From: an uncultured Chlorobiota bacterium
GTDB taxonomy: Bacteria; Bacteroidota; Ignavibacteria; UBA10030; UBA6906
Direction: 5' to 3'
NCBI GenBank assembly: GCA_900696645.1
Contig: CAADGV010000020.1
Coordinates: 1-64,000, forward strand
DNA length: 64,000 bases
Below are positions 59,423-64,000 of this stretch, piece by piece; the first letter of the stretch is position 1; every line of letters starts with the position of its first letter. The notes beneath the pieces were generated by a model. That model was not told the origin of the DNA. It saw only the letters and a list, made by a program, of their open reading frames with translations, and did not search any database. The position numbers and the translations under genes were made by a program.

Positions 59423-60985
59423 ATGGACATTTATATTTTGGTTCCGCTGGTGCTGCTTGCTTGCGGAATCAGTTTCTTTATCGGATGGTTTCTTAATCAA
59501 AAGAGCGGCGAAAACAAGGTTGCTACTGCGACCGATCAGGCGAAGAAGATCATTCTTGATGCCGAAAAGGAAGCAGAAACACTCAAACGCGAGAAACTGC
59601 TTGAAGTCAAAGATGAGTGGTACTCAAAGAAAAAGGAGTTTGATGCCGACGTTCAAAGCAAGCGCAGCAAACTTCAGGCACAGGAAAAAGCCCTGGACTC
59701 GCGCGAAGAGAATATCGACCGCAAAGTCGAACTCATCAACAAAAAAGAGCGGGAGCAGGCGCAGATAAAGCGGCAAATTGAGGAGCGGGGAAGAGCCCTC
59801 GACAAACGGCAGACCGAACTTGATCAGATGATTGCGGAAGAGAATGTCCGCCTTGAACGGGCTTCGGGTTTGTCTCGTGAAGAGGCGAAGCGGATTCTCA
59901 TGGAAAACCTTGCTAACGACGCCCGCTCGGAAGCCGCTCACATGTTGAAAGAGTTGCGCGACAAGGCGAAAGACGAAGCGAAGAAGGAGGCGCAGAAGCT
60001 TATCGTCCATGCTATTCAACGGACCGCGGCCGATCACTCGGTTGAAACGACTGTCAGTGTTCTGAACATCCAAAGCGATGAAATGAAAGGAAGGATTATC
60101 GGGCGGGAAGGCCGTAACATCCGCGCATTCGAGGCTGCAACGGGAGTTGATGTGATTGTTGATGATACCCCCGAGGCTGTTATACTTTCCGGGTTTGACC
60201 CGTTTCGTCGCGAAGTCGCACGATTGTCGCTCGAGCGGTTGATTGCTGACGGAAGAATTCACCCGGCGAGAATTGAAGAGATAGTCGAAAAAGTGAAGCA
60301 GGAGTTGGAAGAAGATATCGTCAAGACAGGCGAAAACACTCTGCTTGAGCTTGGCTTGCACGGCGGACACAAGGAAATTCTAAAACTCATCGGGCGGATG
60401 AAGTATCGTTCGAGCTACGGCCAGAACATGTTACAGCATAGTATTGAAGTGGCGTTTCTGACAGGCATGATGGCCGCCGAACTCGGGCTTGATACGAGTC
60501 TCGCGAAGCGGGCGGGCTTGCTGCATGACGTCGGCAAATGTGCTGATAAGGGTGTTGAAGGACCGCACGCATTGCTGGGTTATGAAATCGGCAAGAAGTA
60601 TGGCGAGCATCCGGTTGTTGTGAATGCCATCGGCTCACACCACGACGACATCCCGATGGAGTCGCCGATTGCTGCACTTGTGCAAGCAGCTGATGCGATC
60701 AGCGGCGCACGGCCGGGAGCGCGACGCGAATCGGTTGAGGGATATGCCAAGCGTCTTGAAAAACTCGAAACATTTGCAAATTCATTTCAGGGCGTCGAGA
60801 AGACCTATGCCATTCAGGCGGGACGGGAGATTCGCGTAGTGGTTGAACCGGGCAAGGTCGACGACGCAATGGCAGATCAACTCGCTCACGATATTGCAAC
60901 CAAGATTCAACAAGAAATGGAATACCCGGGCCAAATCAAGGTAATGGTCATCCGTGAATTCAGATCCGTTGCCATTGCGAAGTAA
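59423..60985 (+). CDS. rny: Ribonuclease Y
   Basis: 520 aa, normal length. Membrane-anchored endoribonuclease that starts mRNA decay. N-terminal membrane helix (1-26), long coiled coil (about 30-200, very Lys/Glu-rich), KH domain ([19 protein letters not shown]), HD domain with [14 protein letters not shown] and [12 protein letters not shown], ending [11 protein letters not shown] as usual. CGGAGG lies 6 nt before ATG 59423. Confidence 0.97.
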   Translation: MDIYILVPLVLLACGISFFIGWFLNQKSGENKVATATDQAKKIILDAEKEAETLKREKLLEVKDEWYSKKKEFDADVQSKRSKLQAQEKALDSREENIDRKVELINKKEREQAQIKRQIEERGRALDKRQTELDQMIAEENVRLERASGLSREEAKRILMENLANDARSEAAHMLKELRDKAKDEAKKEAQKLIVHAIQRTAADHSVETTVSVLNIQSDEMKGRIIGREGRNIRAFEAATGVDVIVDDTPEAVILSGFDPFRREVARLSLERLIADGRIHPARIEEIVEKVKQELEEDIVKTGENTLLELGLHGGHKEILKLIGRMKYRSSYGQNMLQHSIEVAFLTGMMAAELGLDTSLAKRAGLLHDVGKCADKGVEGPHALLGYEIGKKYGEHPVVVNAIGSHHDDIPMESPIAALVQAADAISGARPGARRESVEGYAKRLEKLETFANSFQGVEKTYAIQAGREIRVVVEPGKVDDAMADQLAHDIATKIQQEMEYPGQIKVMVIREFRSVAIAK

Positions 60986-61045
60986 TCGTTCAAATCCGAA
61001 ACTTCGTGATGAAGAAAAGTAGTAGGATGGAGGGTTCCGGCCGTT

Positions 61046-61072
61046 CCCCGCGTTCCTCACAGAACCGCGGGG
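61046..61072 (+). terminator. Hairpin between rny and coaE
   Basis: Stem ccccgcg-ttc/gaa-c-cgcgggg with one bulged C and a short loop, followed by atactggtttgattt. It probably ends rny mRNA, although the longest coaE reading frame would run through it. Confidence 0.5.
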
Positions 61073-61080
61073 ATACTGGT

Positions 61081-61707
61081 TTGATTTCTCAGGTGAGGCC
61101 TCTTCGTGTAGGCGTCACAGGCGGCATCGGAAGCGGCAAATCCACCGTCTGCAAGTTGTTTGCATCAATGGGCCGACCGGTGCTGTCGGCCGATGATATT
61201 GCAAGAGAGCTTACCGACACCAACAGTGAAATACAATCTGCAATAAGGAAACTGTTCGGCATATCCGTGTTCCTTCCCAACGGGCGGGTTGATCGCAAAG
61301 CTCTTGCCACGGTTGTGTTCAACGATCATTCTCGCCGAAAGGAACTCAACGCCATCATCCACCCGCATGTTTTCTCAGCCATCGATCAGGCAATCGAGAA
61401 ACTTGATGCAGCCGTTCATTACGTTGTGATAGAAGCCGCACTTATATATGAGGCGGGAATGGATGAACAACTCGACTACGTGGTGGTGGTGAATGCCGAT
61501 GAACCCACGCGCATCACACGAGTTATGTCGCGGGATAACGTCCGCCGGGAAGCTGTTCGGGCACGTATGAATGCCCAAATGGATGTAGAGAAGAAAATCA
61601 AGCTTGCAGACTTTGTAATTGAAAATGATGGAACAGAGGATGATCTTGCTTCGCGCGTGAGGTTTCTTGACACGCTGCTCTCAATGATGAATCTCCCCAA
61701 GAAATGA
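61081..61707 (+). CDS. coaE: Dephospho-CoA kinase
   Basis: 208 aa if started at TTG 61081; GTG 61093 or the longer GTG/ATG 61006/61009 are alternatives. I prefer 61081 because the upstream part reads through a terminator-like hairpin, and the family starts only a few residues before its P-loop. Last step of CoA synthesis. P-loop VGVTGGIGSGKST, then VLSADDIAREL, HPHVFSAIDQ, VVIEAALIYEAGMDEQLDYVVVV. Lid and CoA-binding segment RMNAQMDVEKKIKLADFVIEN. Confidence 0.9.
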   Translation: MISQVRPLRVGVTGGIGSGKSTVCKLFASMGRPVLSADDIARELTDTNSEIQSAIRKLFGISVFLPNGRVDRKALATVVFNDHSRRKELNAIIHPHVFSAIDQAIEKLDAAVHYVVIEAALIYEAGMDEQLDYVVVVNADEPTRITRVMSRDNVRREAVRARMNAQMDVEKKIKLADFVIENDGTEDDLASRVRFLDTLLSMMNLPKK

Positions 61708-61788
61708 CACCGGCTACCCGGCCCCACGTCGTTTATTTCATGCATTTCTTGTATTTTCCTTTGTCGTTCACTAACATCCGCGGCCTTC

Positions 61789-63390
61789 ATGACACATCGT
61801 TTTGATTTTCTTGTTCTCGGCAGCGGCATTGCTGGGCTTTCGTACGCCCTCAAAGTTGCCGAATGCGGAACGGTGGGCATCATTACGAAAAAGGAAAGGG
61901 CCGAGTCCAACACGAACTATGCACAGGGCGGCGTTGCCGCGGTGATGTCGCAGCTTGACTCGTTTGACCTGCATGTTCGTGATACGCTCTCTGCAGGCGT
62001 AGGATTGTGTCATAGGGATGCTGTTGAGATTCTTGTGCGTGAAGGGCCGGAGCGCTTGCGTGAATTGGCTCAGATCGGAGTTGAGTTTACCCGTAACCAG
62101 GCGGGCGAACTCGACCTGGCACGTGAAGGGGGGCATTCCATCAACCGCATTGTCCATTCGCATGATCTCACCGGTCGAGAAATCGAGCGTGCCCTGGTTG
62201 CAAGAGTCACTTCCCACCCCAACATTCAGGTTTTTGAGAATCACATTGCCATTGACCTCCTAACCGAACATCACGCGGCGACGAAACACGTTATCGACAG
62301 AACGAATATTCATTGCTGGGGAGCCTACGCACTGAATGTTCATGAAAATGCTGTGCATGCGTTTTTGGCCAACGCAGTATTGCTTGCGACAGGCGGACTC
62401 GGGCACGTCTACCTTCACACCACAAATCCCCAAATTGCTACAGGTGATGGCATTGCAATGGCATACCGTGCAGGTGCCACAATCGCCAATATGGAATTTG
62501 TCCAGTTCCATCCTACAAGTCTGTATGACTCGGGAAGTCCGTCGTTTCTTATTTCCGAGGCTGTTCGCGGTTACGGCGGAATCTTGAAGACACAGGATGG
62601 AGAAGAATTCATGCAGAAGTATGACGAACGCAAGTCGCTGGCGCCACGCGATATCGTCGCGTATGCCATTGATACGGAGTTGAAACGGCGTGGAGAGGAT
62701 TTTGTTCTGCTCGATTTGCGACATCTCCCGGCTGACGGTATCATCGAACATTTCCCTCATATCTATGAAACGTGTCTCAACAAATTCAAGCTTGATATCA
62801 CCCGTGAGCCTATTCCTGTTGTGCCGGCCGCCCACTATGCTTGCGGAGGCGTTTTAACGGATACGAACGGAAGAACGTCGATTCACGGGTTGTATGCTTC
62901 CGGAGAAGTGAGCATGACCGGCGTTCACGGGGCGAACAGACTCGCGAGCAACTCGTTGTTGGAGGGGCTGGTATTTTCCGACAGAGCTGCCCGTGATGCC
63001 CGCCGGTTTTTTCGTGAGCACCCGGTCGCCATTCCGGAGATAAAAGATTGGGACGACAGCGGCACGCTCAACAGCGAGGAATGGGTCTTGATTTCCCACA
63101 ACCGGCGCGAGATTCAACAGATTATGTGGGATTATGTGGGGATTGTGCGATCGAATCTGCGTCTTGAACGCGCCCTGCGCCGGATGGATTTGATTCGCAA
63201 CGAAGTGGAAACATTCTACAAAAAAACAAAAGTCACCGAAGGACTGATCGAATTACGCAACCTCGCCCTGTGTGCGATGCTGATTATCAAATGCGCGATG
63301 AAGCGGCGTGAAAGCAGAGGATTACATGTTACAACCGATTATCGGGAGAGGAATGACAAAGAGTTTCTTGCGGACACAATCGTTGATTAG
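61789..63390 (+). CDS. nadB: L-aspartate oxidase
   Basis: 533 aa. Flavoenzyme that oxidises aspartate to iminoaspartate for NadA. N-terminal FAD-binding motif [19 protein letters not shown] (6-24), then [14 protein letters not shown], succinate-dehydrogenase-type substrate loop [21 protein letters not shown] (positions 112-132), [23 protein letters not shown], and [31 protein letters not shown]-terminal helical domain present. Far from nadA. Confidence 0.96.
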   Translation: MTHRFDFLVLGSGIAGLSYALKVAECGTVGIITKKERAESNTNYAQGGVAAVMSQLDSFDLHVRDTLSAGVGLCHRDAVEILVREGPERLRELAQIGVEFTRNQAGELDLAREGGHSINRIVHSHDLTGREIERALVARVTSHPNIQVFENHIAIDLLTEHHAATKHVIDRTNIHCWGAYALNVHENAVHAFLANAVLLATGGLGHVYLHTTNPQIATGDGIAMAYRAGATIANMEFVQFHPTSLYDSGSPSFLISEAVRGYGGILKTQDGEEFMQKYDERKSLAPRDIVAYAIDTELKRRGEDFVLLDLRHLPADGIIEHFPHIYETCLNKFKLDITREPIPVVPAAHYACGGVLTDTNGRTSIHGLYASGEVSMTGVHGANRLASNSLLEGLVFSDRAARDARRFFREHPVAIPEIKDWDDSGTLNSEEWVLISHNRREIQQIMWDYVGIVRSNLRLERALRRMDLIRNEVETFYKKTKVTEGLIELRNLALCAMLIIKCAMKRRESRGLHVTTDYRERNDKEFLADTIVD

Positions 63391-63434
63391 CCCGACAAGT
63401 TCAAGTATATTGATGTGCATCCGACAACAACACC

Positions 63435-64000
63435 ATGAACGCAGATAACAGAGACAAACCCCGCTGCCACTGTGCAGTGTTTGGTGTGTTCGGTCATCCG
63501 GCGGCGGCACAGTTCACGTATTACGGCTTGCTTGCCCAGCAACACAGAGGACAGGAAGGTTCCGGTATCGTTACGTCGCAGTTCGATCCGAAAATCAACC
63601 GCCACCGTTTTCACGTGCACAAGGATTTCGGGCTTGTAACAGAAATCTATCGTGACGAGAAACTGCTCACGGAAACTCTTCGCGGAAGCATGGCCGTGGG
63701 ACATAACCGGTATTCAACGGCGGGTGCTGCCGACAACAGGCTGAACATCCAACCGCTGACGGTTATCTACAAGAACGGTAATCTTGCGGTTGCGCATAAC
63801 GGCAATCTCACCAACTTCAAACAGATCCGGAAGGAGTTGCAGGAAGAGGGAACAATCTTTCAGACAACCTCCGATACTGAAGTGATTCTCCATCTGATTG
63901 CCCGCAGCAAAAAGAAGGATCAGATCGATCAGATACGCGATGCGCTTTCCCGGATTCAAGGAGCGTTCTCGCTTGTGATCATGACGGACGATAAGCTGAT
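63435..64000 (+). CDS. purF: Amidophosphoribosyltransferase, N-terminal part (runs off right edge)
   Basis: 188 codons seen, from ATG 63435. First step of purine synthesis: PRPP plus glutamine to phosphoribosylamine. Class II amidotransferase features: a 12-residue leader MNADNRDKPRCH ahead of Cys13, which starts the conserved CAVFGVFGH and should become the N-terminal nucleophile after processing. Then LLAQQHRGQEGSGIVTS, VGHNRYSTAG, VAHNGNLTNF and TTSDTEVILHLIARS. The phosphoribosyltransferase domain lies outside the window. Confidence 0.93.
   Translation, partial: MNADNRDKPRCHCAVFGVFGHPAAAQFTYYGLLAQQHRGQEGSGIVTSQFDPKINRHRFHVHKDFGLVTEIYRDEKLLTETLRGSMAVGHNRYSTAGAADNRLNIQPLTVIYKNGNLAVAHNGNLTNFKQIRKELQEEGTIFQTTSDTEVILHLIARSKKKDQIDQIRDALSRIQGAFSLVIMTDDKL

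Overview
The window looks like a chromosome segment from a Bacteroidota/FCB-group bacterium, most likely Ignavibacteria-like. Four secreted proteins sit at the left edge. Three carry the C-terminal type IX secretion (T9SS) sorting domain with the YPNPFNP signature typical of Ignavibacteria and relatives; the fourth runs off the left edge before its C-terminus. Other hints are separate glnS and asnS genes, tRNA genes without an encoded CCA, many weak or absent Shine-Dalgarno sites, and the order zapA - 6S-like RNA - rny. The species call is inference.

Left part (1-16.1 kb): an accessory, mostly minus-strand region. It holds three large beta-rich surface proteins and a secreted endonuclease/exonuclease/phosphatase-fold protein. 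It also holds a small orphan gene, a solo transposase-type HTH protein, a tRNA-Ser(CGA) whose 3' end is partly duplicated around a palindromic insert, a YbaK-type tRNA deacylase and small membrane or secreted proteins. The 1805-2949 gap is packed with degenerate palindromic and 'cttcgtgccttcgtg'-type intergenic repeats.

Middle-left (16.1-30 kb): plus-strand housekeeping genes. These are trpG/pabA and aroF (chorismate branch), gltX-glnS (overlapping), folB-folK-deoxynucleoside kinase-small membrane protein, a GT9 glycosyltransferase, nadA, asnS and a NatAB-type ABC exporter. A truncated VOC/glyoxalase remnant and a small outer-membrane-type protein follow.

Centre (30.1-45.2 kb): the most remarkable feature. 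The membrane-arm genes of respiratory complex I, nuoJKLM, run into a NhaD-type Na+/H+ antiporter and then a complete Mrp/Mbh-style module. The module order is mrpE, F, G, DUF4040, mbhE-like, mrpB, mrpC, two mrpD-like genes, a 70-aa membrane protein and a sixth large antiporter-like subunit. Only after this module does nuoN occur. Six NuoL/M/N/MrpA/D-type subunits are therefore encoded in one co-oriented cluster, with many 4-bp or longer overlaps. nuoA-I are not in the window.

Right part (45.2-64 kb): nnr-vanZ, tgt, yajC-ribBA, greA, four tRNAs (Gly, Cys, Leu, Val) and thrS-infC-rpmI-rplT, with infC starting at a rare AUC codon. Then come pheS-pheT split by an intergenic repeat, a ZapB-like coiled coil, zapA, a 6S RNA candidate with a rod-like fold, rny, coaE, nadB and the start of purF, which runs off the right edge.
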